DNA from: Lachnospiraceae bacterium
Lineage (GTDB): Bacteria; Bacillota; Clostridia; Lachnospirales; Lachnospiraceae
Length of the DNA: 61,833 nucleotides
Assembly (NCBI GenBank): GCA_030524635.1
Contig: JAUNGG010000020.1
Span: 1 to 61,833 of the forward strand
Direction of reading: 5' to 3'
In this document: positions 1 through 8,903 of the stretch, piece after piece
Layout of the letters: each line of letters starts with the position of its first letter
Numbering within the stretch: the first letter of the stretch is position 1
Program-made: the position numbers and the translations under genes
The notes under the pieces: generated by a model
Seen by the model: only the letters and a program-made list of their open reading frames with translations
What the model was told of the DNA's origin: nothing
Databases searched by the model: none

Positions 1-107
1 ATCAGACTACTCAGCAGTTGGATCAGGCCACCCAGCAGTTAAGCCAGAAGGATCAGGAAATTGCATTTCTGAAGGCTCAATTGGCAGCCAGCAGGCAGCA
101 GCGCTGA
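1..107 (+). CDS. C-terminal end of an unidentified glutamine-rich protein (partial)
   Basis: Only the last 34 codons of a plus-strand gene are inside the window. The frame with codons starting at position 3 is open and ends at TGA 105-107. The visible residues are rich in Gln, with Leu and Ala at heptad-like spacing, so the tail is probably a coiled coil. A good terminator hairpin follows 17 bases after the stop, which supports this being a real gene end. The family cannot be told from this fragment. It converges on spoIVB, in the place where spo0A is usually found in clostridia. Confidence 0.6.
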   Translation, partial: QTTQQLDQATQQLSQKDQEIAFLKAQLAASRQQR

Positions 108-124
108 ATTTTATAAAAACTGAA

Positions 125-162
125 GGGACAGTCATACAAAGTACGGCTGTCCCCTTTCTTTT
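125..162 (+). terminator. Rho-independent terminator of the partial gene
   Basis: GGGACAG (125-131) pairs with CTGTCCC (147-153). Further pairing continues inside the stem, and a T-rich run follows at 155-162. It lies 17 bases after the TGA at 105-107. Confidence 0.8.
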
Positions 163-182
163 CCGCTCCTGTCCTGCCTGTT

Positions 183-1559
183 TCAATGCGAAAGCATATT
201 CTCAATAAATATTCCATACCCTTTTGTAGAATCCTGCACAAACACATGAGTCACGGCTCCAATCAGCTTTCCATCCTGGATCAGCGGCGACCCGCTCATC
301 CCCTGGATCACTCCTCCAGTTAAGGATAATAATTCCTGATCCACGACCTCAAACACTATGCTTTTGGTCCGATGGCCAGTGGAATAATCTACCTTACGAA
401 TCTCCACCTGATAATCCTTCACCTCCCCTGACACACTGCTCCGCAACAGTGCCGGCCCGATCTGGACATCCTGGCGGTAGCCGATGGGAATGGGTTCGCT
501 GATACTGCTGATCCGGGAACGAAGCGCTTCTCCTGCGGTTCCAAAAATCCCGGTTTCCGTATTGGCATCGATTTCTCCCAGCTGGGAGCCTGGCCCATAG
601 TAGATCACTCCGCTCATGACTCCAGGCTTTCCGCTGCTCCCCTTCTCGATTCCCATGATCTGGGTTTCATATAAGGCACCATCCTGTATTTCCACCACCT
701 CTCCCGTATCACTGTCGCTGATCCCATGGCCCAGTGCGCCAAATCTGCCATTAAGATCCAAGTAGGTCATCGTGCCGATTCCCTGTGTGTCATCCCGAAC
801 CCAGGCGCCAAGCTTATAGGTTCCATCCTCGTCCTCCACCGGGCTCATGGACACAGTCATCTGTTCCTGTCCCCGTCGGATATCAAGCGTCACCTTTTCC
901 GAGCCGGACTGGTTTACTGCTTGAATCAGCTCCTCCTTTTTGGAAAGTGGCTTTCCATTGATTGCCTCAATGTAATCTCCAGAGCGCAGGACGCCGTAGG
1001 CCGGTTCCACATTCATTCCGTCCGCCCCGGTCAAGGTTCCGGTTCCGATCACCAGAACGCCGTTTGACTTTAAGTAGATTCCAACGGGAGTGCCGCAGGG
1101 GATGGCATAATTTTCATCCACCACATCTACCTGCACTTCCTTTACCTTCAGAAGACCAAATAAGCGCACCTCCATCTGGTAGCTGCCCTCCTTTGTTCCC
1201 AGCATCTGGAAGGGCTGATTTCCGGAAATTCGGATCTGGTTGGAGGGAATATTAGACGGATTTCCTAGGGAAACCTCAGAAGCTTCTGTTCCTTTCATTT
1301 CCAGGGTAGACTGGAACAGCAGCGGAAATCGCATTTCCTCCTGTTCTCCTGCCACGATATTTAACTGATCTGGAACGGTCTTGTCCAGATAGTAATAGGT
1401 AAATCCAAGGGATAATAAGAACGCCGAAATCCCGGCCTGCCACATGCATCGCTTCCATTTGGGATTTCTGTATTGTTGATTCTGTCCTTCGCTTTCCTGT
1501 GGTTTTCCATGGTTCCCTGTTCTGCATTTTTCTTTTCTTTTCCATCCGAACTGCTGCAT
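183..1559 (-). CDS. spoIVB: SpoIVB peptidase (PDZ, S55 serine protease)
   Basis: Serine peptidase made in the forespore. In the known Bacillus pathway it crosses the inner forespore membrane and triggers processing of pro-sigma-K by cleaving SpoIVFA. The 458-residue product has a basic cytoplasmic N-terminus, one membrane segment at about 41-57, a PDZ domain at about 165-240 and a C-terminal S55 peptidase domain. The catalytic histidine is probably His278, in GALGHGIS, and the catalytic serine lies in GMSGSP (420-425), as in the family. The start is set by AAGGAGG seven bases before the ATG. The gene is separated from recN by a terminator, so it should have its own promoter. The usual downstream neighbour spo0A is not here. 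Confidence 0.95.
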   Translation of the reverse strand: MQQFGWKRKEKCRTGNHGKPQESEGQNQQYRNPKWKRCMWQAGISAFLLSLGFTYYYLDKTVPDQLNIVAGEQEEMRFPLLFQSTLEMKGTEASEVSLGNPSNIPSNQIRISGNQPFQMLGTKEGSYQMEVRLFGLLKVKEVQVDVVDENYAIPCGTPVGIYLKSNGVLVIGTGTLTGADGMNVEPAYGVLRSGDYIEAINGKPLSKKEELIQAVNQSGSEKVTLDIRRGQEQMTVSMSPVEDEDGTYKLGAWVRDDTQGIGTMTYLDLNGRFGALGHGISDSDTGEVVEIQDGALYETQIMGIEKGSSGKPGVMSGVIYYGPGSQLGEIDANTETGIFGTAGEALRSRISSISEPIPIGYRQDVQIGPALLRSSVSGEVKDYQVEIRKVDYSTGHRTKSIVFEVVDQELLSLTGGVIQGMSGSPLIQDGKLIGAVTHVFVQDSTKGYGIFIENMLSH

Positions 1560-1653
1560 ATCCCTGCCTCCTTCATCCTGCTGCCTTTTCCCTTATCTGC
1601 ATTCTTTCCATCATCCTCCAAACTCAAACCAGAGAATGATATGTGCAAAACAA

Positions 1654-1682
1654 TGTGATGGTGTTGGAGCCAAACGGTATTT
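1654..1682 (-). promoter_or_regulatory. Possible sigma-G/F promoter for spoIVB
   Basis: On the minus strand AAATA is followed after 17 bases by CATCACA. This resembles the forespore sigma-G pattern (GMATR, 17-18 bases, CATNMTA) at most positions. It lies between the recN terminator and spoIVB, where a promoter is required. The match is imperfect and the call is tentative. Confidence 0.3.
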
Positions 1683-1712
1683 GATCCTGGTATCATATCA
1701 TTACAGTCTCAA

Positions 1713-1759
1713 CAAAAAAAACCGGCCACGCTCCACACTAAGGTAAGCATGACCGGCTT
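1713..1759 (-). terminator. Terminator of the nusB-recN operon
   Basis: On the minus strand AGCCGGTCATGCT pairs with AGCGTGGCCGGTT over 13 positions, including G-U pairs, and a run of eight T follows. It lies 117 bases after the recN stop. Confidence 0.9.
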
Positions 1760-1875
1760 TCCGTTATATCGCACAAATTGATGATTACATCCTTTCGTGC
1801 AAGGCTCATCTGCTTACACGAATAGTATTGTTCATCTCTTTTTTTATAATCTTCTAAAATGGAACCAAAGCCGAC

Positions 1876-3534
1876 TTATTTTGACCGCTCTGCCAATTCC
1901 TTCATCTCTCTGGCATTCTGGAGCACGGCATCGGTGATTTCCGCTCCGCCCAGAAGTCTCGCCAGCTCGTCGATGGTCTCGGCAGGCTTTAAGCGGCGAA
2001 TGCTTGTGACGGTCTTTCCATCCCGGACGAATTTTACAATTTCAAAATGATAATCTGCCATAGATGCAATCTGGGGCAGATGCGTGATGCAGATCACCTG
2101 ATGGGATTTGGAGATCTCATTCAGCTTCCCGGATACCCGCTGGGCGGTCCGTCCGCTGATTCCAGTGTCGATCTCATCGAATATTAAGGTAGGGATGGAA
2201 TCGGTGTCAGCTAACACCGTCTTAAGGGCCAGCATAATACGGGACAGCTCACCGCCGGATGCCACTGCCTTCAGCGGCTTTACCGGCTCTCCTGGATTGG
2301 TGGAGATCAGAAATTCTGCCTCGTCAAATCCATCTGCGGTGTAATGATTCAGCCTTCGAAACTCCATCACGAAATTTACATCCAGAAAATTCAAATCGAT
2401 CAGTCCATCCTTCATCTTTCTGGCCAGTTCTTTCCCGGCCTTCTTCCTGATTTCAGATAAGTTTGTGCTGAATTCCTCCAGACGATTCGTGGAAAGCTTC
2501 AGCTCCTGTTCCACTTTCTGCCGAATCTCATCAAAATGTTCCAGTTCTTCCAATCGTTTCCTTTTTTCTTCTAATGCTGCCAATACCTGTGCCACTGTAC
2601 TTCCATACTTGGCCTGCAGGCTATGAATTAAGTCCAGACGTTCCTCAATCTGGCGGAATTCGCCTTCCTCGAAGATACAGTCATCCATATATTCTTTGAT
2701 GGAACGGTTCAGATCATTCATCAAAGCCTCCACATCGTAGATCTGATCCCGAATGGGCTTTAAGTCATCATCATAGCCGCAGATCTGATCCACAGCGCGG
2801 ACTGCTCTGGCCATCCCTTCCTCGTCCAGTGCTTCATAGGCCTCCGACAGCCCTTCCATGATCCTTCTTGCATAGGACATCTTTCGGTACCGGGCCGTCA
2901 GTTCTTCCTCCTCGCCTTCTTTTAATGCGGCATTTTCAATGCTTTCAATCTCAAAGCGGCAGAAATCCGCCTCCCTGAGCCGCTCCTCCTGGCCGCCCTG
3001 CATCGATGCCAGGCGCTCCTTTAACGCGCAGTAATTCTTATATTCTTGGCTGATCTTTTCTTTCCAGGGATTTACCTGGTTTTTGGCATAAGTGTCCAGA
3101 ATTTCCAGATGCTTATTGATATGCAGCAGGGACTGGTGCTCATGCTGGCCGTGAATGTCAATGAGAAGGCTGGTGACCTGCTTTAAACGGGCGGTGGTGA
3201 CGGTCTCATCATTAATCTTCGCCACACTCCGGGTGGGCAGGATTCTTCTGGAGATGATCAGGGTGCCATCCTCTGTTGGCTGGATCTCCAGTGCTTTTAA
3301 TGCCTCCTTCTGCTCCGGCGTGTCCACAGAAAATAAAAGCTCGATATAAGCGCTATCAGCGCCCTGCCGGATGATATCCCGGGAAGCCTTGCCTCCCAGT
3401 GCCATATTCACGGAACCGATAATAATGGATTTTCCTGCGCCTGTCTCACCTGTCAGGATATTTAAGCCGGGCCCCAATTCCAGCCTTGCATATTCAATCA
3501 ATGCCAGGTTCTTCACCTGTAATTCCAGAAGCAT
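1876..3534 (-). CDS. recN: DNA repair protein RecN
   Basis: SMC-like ATPase recruited early to double-strand breaks. The product is 552 residues, the normal family length. The Walker A motif GETGAGKS is at 29-36, the middle is a long charged coiled-coil region, and the Walker B segment LIFDEIDTG is near the C-terminus, preceded by the ABC-type signature SGGELSR. The start is supported by AAGGGAGGG just upstream. It is the last gene of the nusB operon, 45 bases after argR, an order commonly seen in Firmicutes. Confidence 0.97.
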   Translation of the reverse strand: MLLELQVKNLALIEYARLELGPGLNILTGETGAGKSIIIGSVNMALGGKASRDIIRQGADSAYIELLFSVDTPEQKEALKALEIQPTEDGTLIISRRILPTRSVAKINDETVTTARLKQVTSLLIDIHGQHEHQSLLHINKHLEILDTYAKNQVNPWKEKISQEYKNYCALKERLASMQGGQEERLREADFCRFEIESIENAALKEGEEEELTARYRKMSYARRIMEGLSEAYEALDEEGMARAVRAVDQICGYDDDLKPIRDQIYDVEALMNDLNRSIKEYMDDCIFEEGEFRQIEERLDLIHSLQAKYGSTVAQVLAALEEKRKRLEELEHFDEIRQKVEQELKLSTNRLEEFSTNLSEIRKKAGKELARKMKDGLIDLNFLDVNFVMEFRRLNHYTADGFDEAEFLISTNPGEPVKPLKAVASGGELSRIMLALKTVLADTDSIPTLIFDEIDTGISGRTAQRVSGKLNEISKSHQVICITHLPQIASMADYHFEIVKFVRDGKTVTSIRRLKPAETIDELARLLGGAEITDAVLQNAREMKELAERSK

Positions 3535-3579
3535 CTGCTCCCTCCCTTTCTTCTTCAGAAATTTCCATCAGCCATCCCT

Positions 3580-4032
3580 TTATTGCCCATGAACCAGCTT
3601 CCGAATCTTATCCATCACCAGAATCGTGTCATCTACACTCCGCACAGCACACATAATGGTGTCATCCCCGGCAATACAGCCCACGATCTCATTAAAATGA
3701 ATGGCATCCAGAGCTGCCGCAACTGCCATGGCCATGCCGGAAACGGTGCGGATCACCAGGATATTCTGTGCCATATCCATGCTCAGATATCCGTCCTGCA
3801 GGATCCGGATGTATTTATCACTGAAATTCCCATTATTCTGAAGCACCATATAACGCTGCTTGCCGCTTTCCGACGGTGCCTTGGTCAGCTTCAGCTCCCG
3901 GATATCCCGGGATACGGTGGCCTGCGTGACATTAAAACCAGCCTGATTCAGATACTCTGCCAGCTCTTCCTGAGTTTCGATCTCATATTTTCCAATTAAT
4001 TCCACAATCTTGCTGTGGCGTTCTACCTTCAT
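3580..4032 (-). CDS. argR: Arginine repressor ArgR
   Basis: Arginine-dependent DNA-binding hexamer that represses arginine biosynthesis genes and can activate catabolic ones. The 150-residue protein has the N-terminal winged helix-turn-helix with TQATVSRDIREL (36-47) as recognition helix. The C-terminal oligomerisation and arginine-binding domain carries GCIAGDDT (118-125). Its start lies 3 bases after the nadK stop, so the two are probably translationally linked. Its likely targets, argCJBD and argG, are in this same window about 46 kb away, with ARG-box-like sequences between them (51627-51875). Confidence 0.96.
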   Translation of the reverse strand: MKVERHSKIVELIGKYEIETQEELAEYLNQAGFNVTQATVSRDIRELKLTKAPSESGKQRYMVLQNNGNFSDKYIRILQDGYLSMDMAQNILVIRTVSGMAMAVAAALDAIHFNEIVGCIAGDDTIMCAVRSVDDTILVMDKIRKLVHGQ

Positions 4033-4035
4033 GTC

Positions 4036-4875
4036 TTACACCCCCACCATCTTATTGCTTAAATTTTGTAAAAAGGATACCTGCTTCAGCTGCACCAGCA
4101 CCGTTTCCAGGCTGGAGCGGCGGATCACAATCTGGTCTCCCTCCTGAACCTCATCTGCCAGGTTTCCGTCAAATGCTGCCATATGGCCTTCTTCTGAAAC
4201 CTGGATCGTGATGGCATCTTCTGCAGGCAGCACGATGCTTCTGGCATTTAAGGCATGAGAGCAAATAGGCGTCAGCACCATCATCTTTGCCCCCGGCGCA
4301 ATGATCGGCCCGCCGGCCGAAAGATTATAGGCGGTGGAACCGGTTGGCGTGGCAAAGATAATGCCGTCTGCCGTATAATTATTTAAGAATTCACCATTTA
4401 CCAAAATTCGGAAATGAAGGGGTTTCAATGCATCCTTCCGGCTGATGACGATCTCATTCAGTGCAATATCCTGAAAGATCACATGGCCTTCCCGCAGCAC
4501 CTGGCCGGCCAGCATCATCCTGGCCTCCAGCTGATACCGGTCCTCCAGCAGGGCATCCAGCATCTCCCCCAGCTCCTGGTCGCTGTTTACCTGAGTCAGA
4601 TATCCCAGATGGCCCCGGTTGACCCCGATAAAGGGAATCTGACGTCCTGCCAGGTCTCTGGCTGCCTGGATCAGTGTGCCGTCACCGCCAATGGTGATCA
4701 CACAGTCCGTATCCTCCGGAACCTGAGCAGGATCCGTATATCTTCCTCCCTGGAGCTTTCCCCAGCTTTGAACCAGACATCTTGCGCCCCGGGCCCGAAG
4801 ATAATCCCGGATCTCCGCTTCTGTCTTGGCCGCGCCTTGCTTATCCGGATTTGTTACAATGTAAAATGATTTCAT
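4036..4875 (-). CDS. nadK: NAD kinase
   Basis: Phosphorylates NAD to NADP in the cytoplasm. GGDGT is at 63-67 of the product, with the downstream NYTADGIIFATPTGSTAY segment that forms the rest of the active site. I place the start at the ATG at 4873-4875 because GGAGG lies five bases upstream. An in-frame ATG nine codons earlier (4902) has no good ribosome binding site. The product is 279 residues. It lies between tlyA and argR in the operon. Confidence 0.95.
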   Translation of the reverse strand: MKSFYIVTNPDKQGAAKTEAEIRDYLRARGARCLVQSWGKLQGGRYTDPAQVPEDTDCVITIGGDGTLIQAARDLAGRQIPFIGVNRGHLGYLTQVNSDQELGEMLDALLEDRYQLEARMMLAGQVLREGHVIFQDIALNEIVISRKDALKPLHFRILVNGEFLNNYTADGIIFATPTGSTAYNLSAGGPIIAPGAKMMVLTPICSHALNARSIVLPAEDAITIQVSEEGHMAAFDGNLADEVQEGDQIVIRRSSLETVLVQLKQVSFLQNLSNKMVGV

Positions 4876-4978
4876 AGGTTCCTCCAAAGTCCAGGGATTC
4901 ATGTCCTTTATTCTCTGACGCCGAAGCTCTCCTCTGCATCCTTGATTCCAGGCGCTGCAGCCAATGCATCAAAGGCTG

Positions 4979-5788
4979 TCATCCCTCCAGGGTTCTGTGA
5001 GAGTCCTCCACAATCGAAGAGGCATCCACCGGAATCTCCGGGTAATGCTCCCCGTCCTTATGATTCTGCAGGTACAGCAGATATTCAATATTTCCTTCTG
5101 GTCCCCGAATCGGGGAAAATTCCAGATTTAAGATCTCAAAACCAATGGATAGGGCAAACTCCATCACCATCTGGATCACCTCCAGATGAACCGACTTCTC
5201 CCGCACCACGCCCTTCTTTCCAACCTTTTCCCGGCCGGCCTCAAACTGGGGCTTAATCAGGCAGACAATCTGGCCATCCTCCTTAAGGAGCGCCTTCACC
5301 GGCCCCAGCACCTTGGTCAGGGAGATGAAGGACACATCGATGGAAGAAAAATCAATCCGGTCCGGAATATCCGCCGGTGTCACATAGCGGATATTGGTCT
5401 TTTCCATGCAGACCACCCGCTGATCATTCCGAAGCTTCCAGGCCAGCTGGCCATGTCCTACATCCACTGCATAGACCTTTACCGCCCCATTCTGCAGCAT
5501 ACAGTCCGTAAACCCGCCAGTGGAAGAGCCTACATCCATACAAACCTTTCCATCCAGCTTCAGCCCAAAATGAGTCATGGCCTTTTCCAGCTTCAGTCCG
5601 CCGCGGCTCACATATTTTAAGGCAGCCCCGCGAACCTGGATATTTACAGTATCATCAAAGGTGGTTCCGGCCTTATCCTCCTTCTGCCCGTCCACGTAAA
5701 CGATGCCGGCCATGATCACCGCCTTCGCCTTTTCCCTGGACTCCGCCAGATTCCGTTTCACCAAAAGTACGTCCAATCGTTCCTTCAT
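4979..5788 (-). CDS. tlyA: TlyA family rRNA 2'-O-methyltransferase (hemolysin A-like)
   Basis: The family methylates ribose 2'-hydroxyls of cytidines in 16S and 23S rRNA. The 269-residue protein has an N-terminal S4 RNA-binding domain (about 1-60) and an FtsJ-type methyltransferase domain with the SAM-binding segment DVGSSTGGFTDC (85-96). In the operon it follows dxs after a 101-base gap containing a copy of a dispersed repeat (5856-5885). Whether it methylates one or both rRNAs cannot be told from sequence. Confidence 0.93.
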   Translation of the reverse strand: MKERLDVLLVKRNLAESREKAKAVIMAGIVYVDGQKEDKAGTTFDDTVNIQVRGAALKYVSRGGLKLEKAMTHFGLKLDGKVCMDVGSSTGGFTDCMLQNGAVKVYAVDVGHGQLAWKLRNDQRVVCMEKTNIRYVTPADIPDRIDFSSIDVSFISLTKVLGPVKALLKEDGQIVCLIKPQFEAGREKVGKKGVVREKSVHLEVIQMVMEFALSIGFEILNLEFSPIRGPEGNIEYLLYLQNHKDGEHYPEIPVDASSIVEDSHRTLEG

Positions 5789-5855
5789 GCGTCCTGTCCT
5801 CTATCCGTCATTCTATCACACTCTGTAATATATTTCCAGTATTTTTCTTACAATT

Positions 5856-5885
5856 GCAACGGTTCAATACCTTCACAGTTCCTTA
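5856..5885 (-). repeat. Dispersed short repeat, copy 1 (dxs-tlyA gap)
   Basis: The plus strand reads GCAACGGTTCAATACCTTCA and then CAGTTCCTTA. It is closely similar to sequences at 10649-10679 and 18584-18613, each upstream of a minus-strand gene. Its role is unknown. Confidence 0.55.
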
Positions 5886-5889
5886 CAAT

Positions 5890-7767
5890 CTATAAAAGGA
5901 ATCCGCCTTCCTCCAGCGCCCGGATAATCGAATCACTGTCGATCCCCAGCCGCTCCCGCAGAAGACTCACATTCCCATGCTCCACATAGGCATCCGGCAG
6001 CGCTACCTGATGCACCTTAACCTGCGGAAATTTCTCGTGAATGTAGGCCGTGACCGCCAGTCCAAAGCCGCCCTGGAGCACATTTTCCTCCAGCGTCACG
6101 ATTACGGAATGCTTCCGGGCCAGCCGGTCCACCAGCTCCTGATCAAAGGGCTTCACAAACCTGCCATTGGCCAGGCTGCACCGGATTCCCCGGTCCATCA
6201 GCTTGCTGCGGATATGCTCCGCCGTGCTGACCATGCTTCCCACAGCCAGCAGGGCGATCTTCGCCCCTTCCTGGCTGTCATCGCAGATCATCTCACCTTT
6301 ACCGTATTCCACAGGTGTGCGGAATTCCTTCAGCCCCTGATAGGCCTCCCCTCTGGGATAGCGGACTGCGATGGGCCTGCCGAAATTCACAGCAAAGCCC
6401 AGCATGTCCTCCAGTTCCCACCGGTTCTTAGGCGCCATAACCGTCATATTGGGGATACAGGTTAAAAAGCTTAAGTCAAAGATCCCCTGATGGGTCTCCC
6501 CATCGCTTCCCACCAGACCGGCCCGGTCGATGGCCAGCACCACCGGAAGCTCCTGGATACAGACATCGTGAAGGATCTGGTCAAAGCCTCGCTGCAAAAA
6601 GGAGGAGTACACTGCCACCACCGGCTTTAATCCGGCCGCAGCCATCCCGGCTGCACTGGTAACTCCGTGGGCCTCCGCGATCCCCACGTCAAAAAACCGT
6701 TTCGGGAACCGTTTGGCAAACCGCTTTAAGCCGGTTCCATCGGGCATCGCTGCCGTCACCGCCACGATCTTCGGGTCATCTGCTGCCAGACGGCAGAGGG
6801 CTCTGGAAAATACGTCAGTGTAGCTGGGATGCTTCTTCTCCCGGATAAACTCACCGGTTTCAATGTCAAAGGGCTCCACTCCATGGAACTTGGCCGGATT
6901 CTTCTCCGCCGGTGCATAGCCCTTGCCTTTCTTGGTAATCACATGGACTAAAACTGCATGATCCAGCTTCCTTGCCTCCTGGAAGGTCCGCTGGAGAGCC
7001 CGGATATCGTGGCCGTCCACTGGTCCTAAATAGGTGATCCCCATATTTTCAAACAGCATTCCCGGAATAAACAGCTGCTTAATGCCGTTCTTCGTCCGCT
7101 TGATCTTATCGATCATCTGCTGGCCGAAGCCCGGGATCCGCTCTAAGGCACCTGCCACACTTTTTTTCAGATCATTATACCCATCTCCGGTGCGGAGTCC
7201 GCTTAAATACTTGGACATACCTCCCACATTTTCCGAGATGGACATGTTATTGTCATTCAGGACAATAATGAAATTCCGTTTCAGCCTAGCTGCATTGTTT
7301 AACGCCTCATAGGCCATGCCGCCTGTCAGAGCCCCGTCTCCGATCACGGAAACCACAGCATAATCCTCGCCTAACAGATCTCTGCCCTGGGCGATTCCCA
7401 GCCCTGCCGAGATGGAGGTGGAGCTGTGCCCTGTGTCAAAAGCATCATAGGGACTTTCCTTCCGTTTTGGAAAGCCGCTTAAGCCGCCGTACTGGCGCAG
7501 CTCTCCGAACAGCTCCTTCCGCCCGCTTAAGATCTTATGGGTGTAGGACTGATGCCCCACATCCCAGATCACCTTATCCCTGGGCAGATCAAATGCCAGA
7601 AACAGGGCAATGGTCAATTCCACTACGCCTAAATTGGAGGCCAGATGGCCTCCTGTATGACTGGTCTTTTCGATTAAAAATGCCCGGATCTCCTGGGCCA
7701 GGGTCTCCAGCTCCTCCTGACTGAGCCCCCTGACATCCTCCGGACCATGAATCCGTTCTAAAATCAT
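5890..7767 (-). CDS. dxs: 1-deoxy-D-xylulose-5-phosphate synthase
   Basis: First enzyme of the MEP isoprenoid pathway. It condenses pyruvate and glyceraldehyde 3-phosphate using thiamine diphosphate. The 625-residue length is typical. The thiamine diphosphate/Mg motif GDGALTGG (143-150) is followed by NDN at 171-173, and the N-terminal GHQSYTHK segment (71-78) is intact. Transketolase-type pyrimidine-binding and C-terminal domains follow. It starts 10 bases after ispA ends, so isoprenoid precursor and chain-elongation enzymes are co-expressed. Confidence 0.97.
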   Translation of the reverse strand: MILERIHGPEDVRGLSQEELETLAQEIRAFLIEKTSHTGGHLASNLGVVELTIALFLAFDLPRDKVIWDVGHQSYTHKILSGRKELFGELRQYGGLSGFPKRKESPYDAFDTGHSSTSISAGLGIAQGRDLLGEDYAVVSVIGDGALTGGMAYEALNNAARLKRNFIIVLNDNNMSISENVGGMSKYLSGLRTGDGYNDLKKSVAGALERIPGFGQQMIDKIKRTKNGIKQLFIPGMLFENMGITYLGPVDGHDIRALQRTFQEARKLDHAVLVHVITKKGKGYAPAEKNPAKFHGVEPFDIETGEFIREKKHPSYTDVFSRALCRLAADDPKIVAVTAAMPDGTGLKRFAKRFPKRFFDVGIAEAHGVTSAAGMAAAGLKPVVAVYSSFLQRGFDQILHDVCIQELPVVLAIDRAGLVGSDGETHQGIFDLSFLTCIPNMTVMAPKNRWELEDMLGFAVNFGRPIAVRYPRGEAYQGLKEFRTPVEYGKGEMICDDSQEGAKIALLAVGSMVSTAEHIRSKLMDRGIRCSLANGRFVKPFDQELVDRLARKHSVIVTLEENVLQGGFGLAVTAYIHEKFPQVKVHQVALPDAYVEHGNVSLLRERLGIDSDSIIRALEEGGFLL

Positions 7768-7777
7768 AATTATACCC

Positions 7778-8668
7778 TTACTTCTCTCTGGTAATCAACA
7801 TGATGATCAGCTGCTCCAAAAATTCATTCTTCACATCCAGCGAATGCAGGATAGAAAGGGCTTCATCAGAAAGCCGCTTCACTTCCTCTCTGGCCTTCTC
7901 GATTCCCTCCAGGGTAACGTAAGTAGTCTTACAGTTCTTCTCATCACTTCCCACAGGCTTCCCAAGTACCTCCTGACTGCTGGTTACATCCAGAATATCA
8001 TCCTGGATCTGAAAAGCAAGGCCCACATTCAGGGCAATCTGGGAAATTTTAGCGCACTCCTGCTGGCCGGCTCCTGCCAACACAGCGCCAATCAGCATGG
8101 AGGCCTCCAGAAGCGCACCTGTCTTTAACCGGTAAATAAAATCCAGCTTATCCTTGGGGATCGGCTGATTCGTCAGCTCCACATCCACCACCTGACCGCC
8201 GATCATGCCGTAGATGCCGGTCTTCTCCGCCAGAATGCGGAAGGCCTCACCCACGCGGTAGGGATGCTTTGTAACCTCAAAGGCTCTGGACGCGGCGGCA
8301 AAGGCCTCCACGATCAGGGCATCTCCTGCCAGCACTCCCATATCCTCGCCGTATTTTGCCCAGGTGCTCTTCTTTCCTCTGCGGTACTGGTCATTGTCCA
8401 TGCAGGGAAGGTCATCATGGATCAGGGATGAGGTGTGTATCATCTCCATCGCCGCCATAAATGGCTCCGCATCCTTTCTGTCGCCGCCGAACAGCCTGCA
8501 GGTCTCCATCACAAGCAATGGGCGCAGCCGCTTGCCCCCTGCATTCATACTGTAGTTCATGGCCTCCAGAATGGTCTTCTGGTGTCCCTCCTCCACTGGA
8601 AGATATTCCGCAATAATACGTTCCGTTTCCTTTACCCGTTCCGATAATAATGTTTTAAAATCAGGCAT
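7778..8668 (-). CDS. ispA: Polyprenyl (farnesyl/geranyl) diphosphate synthase
   Basis: Trans-prenyl chain elongating synthase making C10-C15 diphosphates from IPP and DMAPP. The first Asp-rich motif is HDDLPCMDND (84-93), the second FQIQDDILD (219-227). GGKRLRP, which binds the homoallylic diphosphate, is at 44-50. The start is ambiguous: ATG at 8668, ATG at 8677 and GTG at 8683 are all in frame and overlap the end of xseB. I chose 8668 because GTGAGG lies about nine bases upstream and the length (296) fits the family. Confidence 0.93.
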   Translation of the reverse strand: MPDFKTLLSERVKETERIIAEYLPVEEGHQKTILEAMNYSMNAGGKRLRPLLVMETCRLFGGDRKDAEPFMAAMEMIHTSSLIHDDLPCMDNDQYRRGKKSTWAKYGEDMGVLAGDALIVEAFAAASRAFEVTKHPYRVGEAFRILAEKTGIYGMIGGQVVDVELTNQPIPKDKLDFIYRLKTGALLEASMLIGAVLAGAGQQECAKISQIALNVGLAFQIQDDILDVTSSQEVLGKPVGSDEKNCKTTYVTLEGIEKAREEVKRLSDEALSILHSLDVKNEFLEQLIIMLITREK

Positions 8669-8903
8669 CCTCTTCATCCTCACTCAATACGAAAATCTGC
8701 TTTTCCACCTTGTCGATTTGGGCAGAACAGCTTTTTACCAGCTTCATTCCACGCTCAAAATAGCGGAAGGACTCCTCCAGAGAGCTCTCCTCATCCTCCA
8801 GCATCTCCAGGATCCCCTCCAGCTCTTCAAATGTTTCTTCTATCGTTAAGGATGGGGGCTGCTGCTTGCCAGCCTCCTCCATCTGCTTTCCTTCATGCTT
8901 CAT
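8661..8903 (-). CDS. xseB: Exodeoxyribonuclease VII small subunit
   Basis: Small helical subunit of exonuclease VII, which degrades single-stranded DNA from both ends. The 80-residue product has the family core FEELEGILEMLEDEESSLEES followed by a basic helix. Its start overlaps the xseA stop by four bases (8900-8903), and its own end overlaps the ispA start, indicating translational coupling. Confidence 0.93.
   Translation of the reverse strand: MKHEGKQMEEAGKQQPPSLTIEETFEELEGILEMLEDEESSLEESFRYFERGMKLVKSCSAQIDKVEKQIFVLSEDEEDA

Larger units (their letters stand above)
1560..1875. other. recN-spoIVB intergenic region
   Basis: This stretch holds the recN terminator (about 1713-1759) and a possible forespore promoter for spoIVB (1654-1682). 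The part nearest spoIVB is purine-rich on the coding strand and carries the SpoIVB ribosome binding site. No further gene is supported here. Confidence 0.6.
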
